64,000 nt of DNA, taken from contig NZ_JABFHG010000010.1 in the NCBI RefSeq assembly GCF_013112485.1, positions 62,001 to 126,000 of the forward strand, read 5' to 3'. The notes below the pieces were generated by a model. The model did not search any database and had not been told where the DNA came from. It saw only the letters and a list, made by a program, of their open reading frames with translations. Of the stretch, positions 55,332 to 63,333 are shown piece after piece (position 1 is the stretch's first letter; each line of letters opens with the position of its first letter). The translations under genes and the position numbers were made by a program. The stretch comes from Roseicella sp. DB1501 (GTDB lineage: Bacteria; Pseudomonadota; Alphaproteobacteria; Acetobacterales; Acetobacteraceae).

Positions 55332-56722
55332 GCCGAATCGTCGTCGTCTCCAACCGCGTACCGGTCCCTCAGGGCAATGCCGGGCAGGCAGGTGGGCTGG
55401 CGGTTGCGCTCCTCGGGCTGATGCAGCGCCGGGGCGGGCTTTGGTTCGGGTGGAGCGGCGCGGTCACCGACGCCAACGCCCCGCCGGGCCTCACACAGCG
55501 GGGTGGCGTCGGCTACGCCACCATCGACCTGACGGAAGCGGAGCATCGCGGCTACTATACGGGTTACAGCAACGGCGTGCTCTGGCCGATGCTGCACGGG
55601 CTGCCGCATCTGATGAGCTTCCGCCGGCAGGACCTCGACATCTACCGCAAGGTCAACCGGCGCTTCGCTGACAACCTCGTCCCGCTGCTGCGGCGGGACG
55701 ACCGCATCTGGGTGCACGACTACCACCTCCTGGCTCTGCCCGGCGCGTTGCGGCAGCGCGGCGTGCTGGGCGCCACCGGCTTCTTCCTGCACGTGCCCTT
55801 CCCGGCCCCGGATGCCGCGGCCGTCGCGCCCGGCATCCGCGGCCTGGTGCAGGATGTGCTGCAATCCGACCTGCTCGGCTTCCAGACCGCCGCCGACCGC
55901 GACAATTTCGCCGCGACGGCGGTGGGCTTCGCCGGCGCGGCGCGGCTGTCCGAGGATGTGCTCGAGCTCGGCGGGCGGCCGGTGCGGCTCGGGATCTTCC
56001 CGGCCGAGATCGCGGCCCCGGAATTCGCCGCCACCGCCGCGGCGCAGGCCGCGTCCGAGCCCTATCAGCTCCTCGCCCGCTCGCTGCGCGGCCAGGCGCT
56101 GTTGCTCGGCGTCGACCGGCTCGACCCGACGAAGGGCCTGCCGGAGCGTCTGGAGGCCTTCCGCCGCGTCGTCGCCCGCCGCGCGCCGCGCAGCCTCGCC
56201 ATGCTGCAGATCGCCGCCCCCTCGCGCGAGGAGGTCATGGCCTATCGCCGCCTGCGGCAGGAGCTCGACAGCGCCGCCGGCGCCATCAACAGCGAGTTCG
56301 GCGAGCCGGACTGGGTGCCGCTGCGCCTCCTGGCGCGGCCGCAGACGCGCGATACCGTCGCCGGCTTCATGCGCCAGGCGCGTGTCGGCGTGGTGACGCC
56401 GATCCGCGACGGCATGAACCTGGTGGCGAAGGAATACGTCGCCGCGCAGGACCCGGCCGATCCGGGCGTGCTGGTCCTCTCGCGCTTCGCCGGCGCCGCG
56501 GCCCAGCTCTCCTCCGCCCTGCTGGTCAACCCGCATGATGCCGAGGGCATGGCGGAGACGATCTGCGCCGCGCTCGACATGCCGCTCGACGAGCGCCGGG
56601 CGCGCTGGCGGGAGTGCTGGGAGGCGATCGCCGACGCCTCGCCCGAGGGCTGGGGCGAGGCGTTCCTGCGCGCCCTCTCGCCCGAGGACCTCGCCCGGCT
56701 GCCGGTCGCCGGCACGGCCTGA
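55328..56722 (+). CDS. otsA: Trehalose-6-phosphate synthase
   Basis: 464 residues, GT20. The start SRIVVVSNRVP and GGLAVAL correspond to the glucose-6-phosphate site, with WVHDYHLLALP, LFFLH-type FFLHVPFPAP, GVDRLDPTKGLPERLEAF and the nucleotide-sugar site RDGMNLVAKEYVA. It makes trehalose-6-phosphate from UDP-glucose and glucose-6-phosphate. No otsB phosphatase follows and no OtsB-like C-terminal domain is fused, so the phosphatase must be encoded elsewhere. It overlaps treY by 4 bp and ends the cluster at a palindrome (56724-56739). Confidence 0.95.
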   Translation: MSRIVVVSNRVPVPQGNAGQAGGLAVALLGLMQRRGGLWFGWSGAVTDANAPPGLTQRGGVGYATIDLTEAEHRGYYTGYSNGVLWPMLHGLPHLMSFRRQDLDIYRKVNRRFADNLVPLLRRDDRIWVHDYHLLALPGALRQRGVLGATGFFLHVPFPAPDAAAVAPGIRGLVQDVLQSDLLGFQTAADRDNFAATAVGFAGAARLSEDVLELGGRPVRLGIFPAEIAAPEFAATAAAQAASEPYQLLARSLRGQALLLGVDRLDPTKGLPERLEAFRRVVARRAPRSLAMLQIAAPSREEVMAYRRLRQELDSAAGAINSEFGEPDWVPLRLLARPQTRDTVAGFMRQARVGVVTPIRDGMNLVAKEYVAAQDPADPGVLVLSRFAGAAAQLSSALLVNPHDAEGMAETICAALDMPLDERRARWRECWEAIADASPEGWGEAFLRALSPEDLARLPVAGTA

Positions 56723-56723
56723 C

Positions 56724-56739
56724 GCGGGGCCGGCCCCGC
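56724..56739. terminator. 16-bp perfect palindrome between convergent otsA and hpnI
   Basis: GCGGGGCCGGCCCCGC occupies nearly the entire 18-bp gap between two convergent stop codons. As RNA it would form a GC stem on either strand. There is no U-tract, so any termination would be factor-assisted or bidirectional by collision. Confidence 0.5.
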
Positions 56740-56740
56740 C

Positions 56741-57925
56741 TTACCCGGCAAGGCGAGTCATCCCCATGACCTGCCCCGCTCGGTCCAGCCGGTAGCGCCG
56801 CCCGGCCCAGGCGATCTCGCGGCCGAAGGCGCTGCCGAGCCAGGCGGCTGCGGCGAGCAGGGCCGGCGCCGGTTGCAGCCAGGCACCCTGGGCGAGCGCC
56901 CGCCGCGCCGCCGTCGCGGCCTCGGGCGGCAGGACCGCCGCTGCGACGGCGCCGCGCAGCCGCAGCCGCAGCCCGCCGAGCAGCATCGCCATGCCCAGGG
57001 CGGCGAGACCGGAGGGAACCCCGCGCAGGGCCGCGGCAAGGGCCGTCAGCCCGCCCAGCACCGGCAGCAGCGCCGCCACGCCGGCCAGCAGCCAGGCGCG
57101 CGGCAGGTGCAGCCGCAGCAACCGGTACTGCCGGCGGCCGAATTCCAGCACGCCCCGCATCCCGAGCGCGACCGGCGCCGGCGGCCGCACGGTGAGCGGG
57201 GCGTAGATCAGCAGGCCCCGCTCCTGCGCCGCCCGGGTCAGCACCAGGTCGTCCGACATCGCCCGGTCCCAGAGGCGCGGCAGGTCGAGCGCCTCGAGCG
57301 CCGCGCGGCTGATCGCGGTCGCGCCGCCCCAGCAGATATTTGCCGCCGCCAGCCGCGGCAGGGTGGCGATCCCCGCCTCGGTGAGGCAGAGCGCCCGGCT
57401 GGCCCAGCCGGCGCCGGCGGCCGGCAGGCTCCAGCGATAGCCGCTGGCGATTGGCGCCTGCCCGGTCAGCACCGGCCGCAGCAGCGCGCGCAGCAGGTCG
57501 GGCGGCGGCAGGATGTCGGCATCGAGCGTCACCACCGCCGCATCGGCCGGCCGCAGCGCGCGGAGGGCGGCCAGCAGGTTCTGCACCTTCTGCCCGCGCC
57601 CCCGCGCCGGGCCGGCGATGACGAGGCTGGCGCGGCCGGGATGCGCGGCGACGAAGCGCGCCAGGACGGGATGCGCCGGGTCCATCCCGGCCTCCACCGC
57701 GAAGGCGACGCGCCAGTCCGGCCAGTCCTGCGCCGCCAGGCCGGCGAGGAAGCCGGGCAGCAGCGGCCCGGCGCCGCGGACCGGCACTAGCACCAGCACA
57801 GGGGGCGTCGCCTCGGGCCAGGGCTGCGGCCGGCGCAGCAGGCGCAGGGTCAGCGCGCTCGCCAGGGTCGCCGCCAGCGCCAGCACCAGCCAGGCCGCGA
57901 CCAGCCCTGCCTCCACCATCCCCAT
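56741..57925 (-). CDS. hpnI: Hopanoid-associated glycosyltransferase HpnI
   Basis: About 394 residues from ATG 57925, with GGGGAAGAG upstream. An N-terminal membrane anchor (GLVAAWLVLALAATLASALTL) precedes a ceramide-glucosyltransferase-like GT21 domain: VLVLVPVRGAGPLLPGFL, DAAVVTLDADILPP (DxD), MSDDLVLTRAA and the acceptor motif GRRQYRLLRL in place of Q-x-x-R-W. C-terminal hydrophobic segments (AWLLAGVAALLPVLGGL) follow. HpnI adds N-acetylglucosamine to bacteriohopanetetrol in bacteriohopanetetrol cyclitol-ether synthesis. The rest of the hpn cluster is not in the window. A ceramide-type glucosyltransferase is the alternative. Confidence 0.78.
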   Translation of the reverse strand: MGMVEAGLVAAWLVLALAATLASALTLRLLRRPQPWPEATPPVLVLVPVRGAGPLLPGFLAGLAAQDWPDWRVAFAVEAGMDPAHPVLARFVAAHPGRASLVIAGPARGRGQKVQNLLAALRALRPADAAVVTLDADILPPPDLLRALLRPVLTGQAPIASGYRWSLPAAGAGWASRALCLTEAGIATLPRLAAANICWGGATAISRAALEALDLPRLWDRAMSDDLVLTRAAQERGLLIYAPLTVRPPAPVALGMRGVLEFGRRQYRLLRLHLPRAWLLAGVAALLPVLGGLTALAAALRGVPSGLAALGMAMLLGGLRLRLRGAVAAAVLPPEAATAARRALAQGAWLQPAPALLAAAAWLGSAFGREIAWAGRRYRLDRAGQVMGMTRLAG

Positions 57926-58060
57926 TCGACTCTTCCCCACGGCCCTGCCGCAGCCTGCCCTCCGCCGCCGAGGCTGACGAGGGCCAGGCCGGTTTGCGCC
58001 GCAGCAGGGCCGGCGGCATCCTCCCGAGCGTGACCTGCGCGAGGGCGAGGGGGACGGGGA

Positions 58061-59563
58061 ATGGCGGAATACGACCTGGTGGTGCGCGGCGGCGAGGTGG
58101 CGACGGGCTTCGGCACGGCGCGCTGCGACATCGGCATCCGCGACGGCCGCATCGTGGCGCTGGCCGAGCGCATCGCGGATGGCGCGGCGACGCTCGATGC
58201 CGGCGGGCTGCTGGTCCTGCCCGGCGGCATCGACAGCCACTGCCATATCGAGGAGCCGGCCCGCGGCGGCTATGTCGGCACCGGCGGCGACGCCCCGCCG
58301 CCGGTGACGGTCAGCGAGGAAAGCTTCGTCACCGCCAGCGCCTCGGCCTTCGCCGGGGGGACGACCAGCGTCGTGTGCTTCGTGCCGCAATGGAAGGGCG
58401 AGGGCATCCTGCCGCGGCTGGCGGATTACGAGCAGCGCGCCGCCCGGGGCATGCTGGACTACAGCTTCCACCAGATCATCACCGACCCGACCGATGCCGT
58501 GCTGGAGCGGGAGGTGCCGCAGATCGTGGCGCGCGGCATCCGCAGCCTGAAGGTCTTCCTCACCTACGAGCCGCTGCATCTCAGCGACGAGGACTACATC
58601 CGGGTGCTGGCCACGGCGCGGCGGAACGGCTGCCTGGTGACCGTCCATTGCGAGAATTACGCGGCCATCAAATGGCGCACCGCGGCGCTGCTGCAGGCCG
58701 GGCTGACCGGCCCGAAATACCATGCCTGGTCCCGCCCGACCGTGGTCGAGCGGGAGGCGACGCACCGCGCCATCGCGCTGGCCGAGCTGGTGGACCAGCC
58801 GATCCAAATCTTCCATGTGAGCTGCGCCGAGGCGGCGGAGGAGATCGCCCGGGCGCAGCATCGCGGCCTCAAGGTCTGGGGCGAGACCTGCCCGCAATAC
58901 CTGATGCTGACCGGCGCCGACATGGACCGCAGCAGCCCGGAGCAGGGTGCCTTCGCCGGCGCCGCCTTCATGTGCAGCCCCTCCCCCCGCACGCCGGAGG
59001 AGCAGGCGCGGGTCTGGGAGATGATCCGCCGCGGCACGCTCGACATCGTCTCCTCCGATCATTGCGGCTTCTCGATGGGCGGCGACCAGGGCAAGGCGAT
59101 CAGCGGCCGCGATGCCAGCTTCGACGCCATCCCGAACGGCATTCCCGGCCTCGCCGCGCGGCTGCCGATCCTGTTCAGCGAGGGCGTCTCGAAGGGCCGC
59201 CTCTCGCTCGACGACTTCGTGCGGCTGACCGCGACCAACCCGGCGCGGCTGATGGGCCTGGCGCCGCGCAAGGGCATGATCGCCATCGGCGCCGATGCCG
59301 ACCTGGCGCTGTGGGACCCGGCGAAGCGGGTGAGGCTGACCAACGCGCTGATGCAGCACGCCATCGACTACACCCCCTATGAGGGGCTGGAGGTGACCGG
59401 CTGGCCGGTGGCGACGCTCCGCCGCGGCGCGGTGGTGATGCGGGACGGGGTGGTGCAGGCCGAGCCCGGCACCGGCCGATTCCTGCCGCGCGGCCCCTAC
59501 CCGATGATCCGGCCGCGCGGCGTGCTGGCGGACGGTTTCGACGCGGCGCCGCCCCCGGCGTGA
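58061..59563 (+). CDS. Dihydropyrimidinase/D-hydantoinase-family amidohydrolase
   Basis: 500 residues. Metal ligands: His60 and His62 in IDSHCHIEE, carboxylated Lys164 in RSLKVFLTYE, His in VTVHCENY, His in IFHVSCAEAA and Asp in IVSSDHCGFS. N- and C-terminal beta strands complete the composite amidohydrolase fold. It hydrolyses a cyclic ureide: dihydropyrimidines, hydantoins or related imides. The stereochemistry-gate loops differ enough that the substrate is open. No beta-ureidopropionase or dihydropyrimidine dehydrogenase is adjacent. It starts 135 bp from divergent hpnI. Confidence 0.9.
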   Translation: MAEYDLVVRGGEVATGFGTARCDIGIRDGRIVALAERIADGAATLDAGGLLVLPGGIDSHCHIEEPARGGYVGTGGDAPPPVTVSEESFVTASASAFAGGTTSVVCFVPQWKGEGILPRLADYEQRAARGMLDYSFHQIITDPTDAVLEREVPQIVARGIRSLKVFLTYEPLHLSDEDYIRVLATARRNGCLVTVHCENYAAIKWRTAALLQAGLTGPKYHAWSRPTVVEREATHRAIALAELVDQPIQIFHVSCAEAAEEIARAQHRGLKVWGETCPQYLMLTGADMDRSSPEQGAFAGAAFMCSPSPRTPEEQARVWEMIRRGTLDIVSSDHCGFSMGGDQGKAISGRDASFDAIPNGIPGLAARLPILFSEGVSKGRLSLDDFVRLTATNPARLMGLAPRKGMIAIGADADLALWDPAKRVRLTNALMQHAIDYTPYEGLEVTGWPVATLRRGAVVMRDGVVQAEPGTGRFLPRGPYPMIRPRGVLADGFDAAPPPA

Positions 59564-59647
59564 GGCCCGACGCGCCGGGCCGGTGGACGGCCCCGGAACC
59601 ATCGACCCGGTGCCGCATTGATGTGCATCATGCTGCGCATCCGATCC

Positions 59648-60034
59648 ATGTCCCGACTCGCGGCGCTGGCGCTGCTCGGCGCCTGCGCATCCCGCACGCC
59701 GGAAGCCTTCGACCAACGCATGACCACCTTCGTCGGCCGGCCAGAGACGGAGCTGGTCGCCGGGCTCGGGGTGCCGAGCCGGACCTATGAGGCGGATGGC
59801 CGCCGGTTGCTGCAATGGGACTTCCTGCAGCAGAATCCCGGACCGGCGATCTATCCCAGCATCGGGCTCGGCTTCGGCAGCTTCGGCTGGGGGGGCAGCG
59901 GCGTCGGGGTGGGCACCGGGCTCGGGGTGGGCTTGGGCGGCGCCTCGCCGCCGCGCGGCTGCTCGGTCGTCTTCGAGGTCCGGGAGGGCCTGGTGCAGGG
60001 CTTCAACCGCAACGGCCCCGGCTGCGTCGCCTGA
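59648..60034 (+). CDS. Predicted lipoprotein with Gly-rich C-terminal region
   Basis: About 128 residues from ATG 59648. A short signal peptide ends in a lipobox LLGAC (Cys about 14), so the mature protein is probably lipid-anchored. The soluble part, MTTFVGRPETELVAGLGVPSRTYEADGRRLLQWDF, resembles the SmpA/OmlA-like fold of small outer-membrane lipoproteins that begin with a hydrophilic first helix. A Gly-rich stretch GFGSFGWGGSGVGVGTGLGV follows, then a final pair of Cys (RGCSVVF, GPGCVA). No specific function is recognised. Upstream ATGs at 59618, 59621 and 59630 would lengthen the signal region. Confidence 0.7.
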   Translation: MSRLAALALLGACASRTPEAFDQRMTTFVGRPETELVAGLGVPSRTYEADGRRLLQWDFLQQNPGPAIYPSIGLGFGSFGWGGSGVGVGTGLGVGLGGASPPRGCSVVFEVREGLVQGFNRNGPGCVA

Positions 60035-60049
60035 CCCCCGGCCGGGGTC
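60033..60049. terminator. Short GC hairpin between convergent genes
   Basis: GACCCC and GGGGTC flank a five-base CGGCC loop, beginning at the lipoprotein stop and 25 bp before the 3' end of the AlkA-like gene on the other strand. It could serve both transcripts. Confidence 0.4.
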
Positions 60050-60073
60050 GCCGCGCGGCACCCTGAGGATGGA

Positions 60074-60796
60074 TCAGCCGTCCTCCACCACCGCCCGCCC
60101 CGTCACGAAGCGCCAGTGATGCCAGAGCAGCCGCGCCGCCAGAGAGCGCCAGGGCGCCCAGCCCTCGGCGATCGCCGCCAGCGCCTTAGGCCCCGGCCGC
60201 GCCGGCAGGCCCAGCAGATCCGCCGCGCTCGCCGCTAGCGCCAGGTCGCCGCTCGGGAAGATGTCGGGCCTCGCCTCGGCGAAGAGCAGGTGGATCGCCG
60301 CCGTCCAGGGGCCGAGGCCGCGAATGGCGGCGATATGCGCGATGGCCGCCGCATCCGGCATCCCGGCCAGACCGGCGAGATCGAGCCGCCCGTCCAGGCA
60401 GGCCGTGGCCAGGGACCGGGCATGCGCCGCCTTCGGCCGCGAGAGGCCGGCCACGCCGCAGAGCGTCGCGTCGTCGAGGGCGAGCAGCCCCGTCGGCTCC
60501 AGCGCGCCGGGCAGCGTCGCCAGCCGCTTCCAGATCGCCGAGGCCGCCTGGTTGCTGATCTGCTGGCCGCAGATGGCGCGCAGCAGCCCAGGGAAGCCGG
60601 GCTGCCGGACGCGCCAAGCGAGCGGCCCCGCCGCCGGCTCGATCACGGCGAGGCGCGGATCGGCCGCGACCAGCGCGGCGATGCCCGCCCGGGCCCAGCC
60701 GGGTGCATGCGGGAAGGCGGCATCCGTCGGGGGCGGCTGGGGAGAGGGGCACGGCGGCGGGGTGGCTGAGAAGGGGGGGACCATCCCCGCCGCCAT
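60074..60796 (-). CDS. DNA-3-methyladenine glycosylase II-like (AlkA family)
   Basis: 240 residues. An HhH-GPD DNA glycosylase: LLRAICGQQISNQAASAIWKRL is the family helix. The hairpin-helix-hairpin IRGLGPWTAAIHLLFA is followed by the catalytic Asp in DIFPSGDLALAAS. It excises alkylated bases. It lacks the Cys cluster of EndoIII/MutY and the N-terminal AlkA domain is short, so it is of the compact type. Upstream Met residues in a Pro-rich N-terminus leave the start uncertain. It is convergent with the lipoprotein gene. Confidence 0.85.
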   Translation of the reverse strand: MAAGMVPPFSATPPPCPSPQPPPTDAAFPHAPGWARAGIAALVAADPRLAVIEPAAGPLAWRVRQPGFPGLLRAICGQQISNQAASAIWKRLATLPGALEPTGLLALDDATLCGVAGLSRPKAAHARSLATACLDGRLDLAGLAGMPDAAAIAHIAAIRGLGPWTAAIHLLFAEARPDIFPSGDLALAASAADLLGLPARPGPKALAAIAEGWAPWRSLAARLLWHHWRFVTGRAVVEDG

Positions 60797-61101
60797 AGAG
60801 CGATCGGCATCGCGCGGCCATGGCTGCGGTCCAGGCTGCGCACCGACTGCCCCTCACGACCACCGTTGGGACGCCCGCTCAGGGGGAAGCGACTCGGCGT
60901 CTCGGTGATCGTGCTCTTCGGGCCGGCCCCGAGAGGGGAAGTGGGCGGTGCCGGCCACTCCCCGAAGCTGCGCCCCGGATGTTGCTGCACGAAGCCCCGG
61001 GACATGCCGAATTGCAACGCCCTGCAACAGGGGTCGATTCCGTAACATGCCGCAACAGCCGCCCGCCCAAGACTGCAACGGCACGCTATGCTGGCCGGGC
61101 C
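60797..61101. promoter_or_regulatory. 305-bp intergenic region with 10-bp-spaced direct repeats before the OmpR-type regulator
   Basis: The region separates the divergent AlkA-like gene and the two-component pair. Near the regulator, TGCAAC occurs at 61013-61018 and 61023-61028, exactly 10 bp apart, again at 61074-61079, with CGCAAC at 61051-61056. Direct repeats at helical spacing are typical of OmpR-family sites, so autoregulation is possible. No open reading frame or good sigma-70 pair is evident. Confidence 0.35.
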
Positions 61102-61821
61102 ATGGAGCCGCAACCCCATATCCTGGTCGTCGATGACGACCGCGAGATCCGCGACCTTCTGTCGAAATTCCTCGAACGCCAGGGGATGCGAGTCTCCGCC
61201 GCGCGCGATGCGAAGGAGGCCCGCAAGCTCTGGCCGCTCGGCCGCTACCACCTGGTGGTGCTCGACCTCATGCTGCCGGGCGAGAGCGGGCTCGACTTCG
61301 CCAAATGGCTGCGCAGCCAGGGCGAGGTGCCGATCGTCATGCTGACGGCGATGAGCGAGGAGACCGACCGCATCGTCGGGCTCGAGCTCGGGGCCGACGA
61401 CTATCTCGGCAAGCCCTTCAACCCGCGCGAGCTGCTCGCCCGCATCCGCGCCGTGCTGCGCCGGGCGAGCGGCGAGCCGGGGGCGGCGAAGGAGCCGCCG
61501 GCCAAGGCGATCCGCTTCGCCGGCTGGACCCTGGAGCCGACGCGGCGCCGACTGCTGAACCCGGACGGCGCCGAGGTGCCGCTGACCGGCGGGGAGTACG
61601 AGCTGCTGCAGGTGCTGGTGGAGCGGCCCAACCGGGTGCTGACCCGCGACATGCTGATGGACCTGCTGCGCGGCCGGCAGGCCGGCCCCTTCGACCGGGC
61701 GATCGACGTCGCGGTCTCGCGCCTCCGCCGCAAGCTCGAGGATGACGGGCGCAACCCGAGCCTCATCAAGACCGTGCGCGGCGGCGGCTACGTGCTGGCG
61801 GCAACGGTGGAAAAGGGGTGA
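61102..61821 (+). CDS. OmpR/PhoB-family response regulator
   Basis: 239 residues. Receiver: DDD at 11-13, phospho-acceptor Asp55 (VVLDLMLPG), Thr in VMLTAM and Lys in YLGKPFNP. The C-terminal winged helix has the transactivation loop and recognition helix region LLRGRQAGPFDRAIDVAVSRLRRKLE, then GGGYVL. It is a DNA-binding regulator, phosphorylated by the histidine kinase whose GTG start overlaps its stop (GTGA at 61818). Candidate autoregulatory repeats lie in the 305-bp upstream region. Target genes are unknown. Confidence 0.94.
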   Translation: MEPQPHILVVDDDREIRDLLSKFLERQGMRVSAARDAKEARKLWPLGRYHLVVLDLMLPGESGLDFAKWLRSQGEVPIVMLTAMSEETDRIVGLELGADDYLGKPFNPRELLARIRAVLRRASGEPGAAKEPPAKAIRFAGWTLEPTRRRLLNPDGAEVPLTGGEYELLQVLVERPNRVLTRDMLMDLLRGRQAGPFDRAIDVAVSRLRRKLEDDGRNPSLIKTVRGGGYVLAATVEKG

Positions 61822-63209
61822 GCCAGGCCTCCGCCGCCCCGGCCCCTGGCAGGGCGGCGCCCCCCGCCGCCTGGCGCTTCTGGCCGCGCAGCCTCGCCGG
61901 CCGCACCGCCCTCGTCCTGCTGCTGGCGCTCGCGGTGGTGCAGGCGGCCGGGCTGACCATCCATGCGCTGGACCGCGTCGACCTGCAGCGCTTCGCCCAA
62001 GCGCGCGAGATCTCGCAGCGCTCCATCAGCGCCTGGCGCACCGTGGTGCTCGCCCCGCCCGACCGGCGGGCGCAGATGCTGGCGGAGATGGAGCTGCCGA
62101 GCAGCCTTTCGGCCACCCTCGACGACCGGCCCCTGGCGCGGCCGGACCAGCCGCCGATGCCGCTGCCGGTGCTGCGACTCCTGCGGCTCGACCTTTTCGC
62201 CAACAGCCCGCCGCGCTACCGGCCGCGCGCGATCATCACCGCCTGGGAGCCAGCCGGCCCGAGCTTCATCGCCAGCCTGCGGTTGCCGAGCGGCGAGTGG
62301 CTCAACCTGCATATCAGCCTGCCGCCGCCGCGGCCCTGGCATTCCGAGACCTTCCTCATCGCTTTCGTCGCGATGACGCTGGCGGCCGGGCTGCTCATCC
62401 TCTGGGCGGTGCGGCGGCTGACCTTCCCGGTGCGGGCCCTCGCCGAGGCCGCCGACCGGCTGGGCCGCGACGTGAACGCCCCGCCGATGCCCGAGCAGGG
62501 GCCGGCCGAGGTGGCGCGCGCCGCGCATGCCTTCAACACCATGGCCGAGCGCATCCGCCGCTTCGTCGGCGACCGCACCCAGATGCTCGCCGCCATCGGC
62601 CACGACCTGCGCACCCCGATCACCCGGCTGCGGCTGCGCGCCGAGTTCATGGACGATGACGAGCAGCGCCGGAAGATGCTCGCCGATCTCGACGAGATGG
62701 AGGCGATGGTGGCGGCGACGCTGGCCTTCGCCCGCGACGACGCCGCCGCCGAGCCGACGGTCGCGGTGGACATCGCCGCGCTCTGCCGCACCGTGCTGGA
62801 CGAGGCGGCGGATGCGCGTCCCGACCTCGCCGAGGACATCGCCTATCGCGGGCCGGAGCGGCTGACGGCGCCGGCCCGGCCGGTGGCGCTGAAGCGGGCC
62901 ATCGCCAACCTGGTCGGCAACGCGCTCGCCTATGGCGGGGCGGCGCGGCTCGGCCTCTCGCCGCCCGAGGGGCCCGGCCGGCCGATCCGCCTCGCGGTCG
63001 AGGATGACGGGCCGGGCATCCCGCCGGAGGAGCTGGAGACGGTGTTCCAGCCCTTCCGCCGGCTCGAGACCAGCCGCAACCGGGAAACCGGCGGCACCGG
63101 GCTCGGCCTGCCCATCGCCCGCAACATCTTCCGCGCCCATGGCGGCGACGTGGTGCTGCGCAACCGCCCCGAGGGCGGGCTGGCGGCGCTGGCGACACTG
63201 CCGGCATGA
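61818..63209 (+). CDS. EnvZ-type sensor histidine kinase
   Basis: 463 residues. The first membrane segment is TALVLLLALAVVQAAGLTIHAL. A periplasmic domain of about 120-140 residues and a second membrane segment (FLIAFVAMTLAAGLLILWAV) are followed by HAMP, HisKA with His262 (AAIGHDLRTPITRLRLRAEF), and HATPase_c with N-box ANLVGNALAYGGA, EDDGPGIP and GTGLGLPIA. The domain order is that of EnvZ/RstB. It starts at GTG 61818 within the regulator stop, giving coupled expression. The signal is unknown; nothing in the periplasmic part is diagnostic. Confidence 0.93.
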   Translation: MSQASAAPAPGRAAPPAAWRFWPRSLAGRTALVLLLALAVVQAAGLTIHALDRVDLQRFAQAREISQRSISAWRTVVLAPPDRRAQMLAEMELPSSLSATLDDRPLARPDQPPMPLPVLRLLRLDLFANSPPRYRPRAIITAWEPAGPSFIASLRLPSGEWLNLHISLPPPRPWHSETFLIAFVAMTLAAGLLILWAVRRLTFPVRALAEAADRLGRDVNAPPMPEQGPAEVARAAHAFNTMAERIRRFVGDRTQMLAAIGHDLRTPITRLRLRAEFMDDDEQRRKMLADLDEMEAMVAATLAFARDDAAAEPTVAVDIAALCRTVLDEAADARPDLAEDIAYRGPERLTAPARPVALKRAIANLVGNALAYGGAARLGLSPPEGPGRPIRLAVEDDGPGIPPEELETVFQPFRRLETSRNRETGGTGLGLPIARNIFRAHGGDVVLRNRPEGGLAALATLPA

Positions 63210-63223
63210 TCTCAACGGGCCTC

Positions 63224-63304
63224 CTGCGTGACCGCATGAGGCGCGCCAAAGGGCGCGACCGGCGGGTCCCGTTCGGGGCCTCGGAGCGGTCGGCGACCGG
63301 TCCG
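63224..63304 (+). repeat. Dispersed repeat family C, copy 3
   Basis: CTGCGTGA-CGCATG, then CCGTTCGGGGCC, then a hairpin CGGAGCGGTC / GACCGGTCCG (63282-63291 with 63295-63304, one mismatch). It sits in the convergent gap after the sensor kinase. It has an insert of about 27 bp relative to copy 1 between CGCATG and GTTCGGGG. Confidence 0.7.
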
Positions 63305-63333
63305 CTTCTATTGGGACCAGTGACCCCTTCGGC

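Noticed and set aside
56741-60061. Very long minus-strand open frame extending upstream of hpnI across the hydantoinase gene
   Set aside because: The upstream part is antisense to well-conserved hydantoinase and lipoprotein genes. It is an artefact of high GC; only the region from ATG 57925 has glycosyltransferase content.
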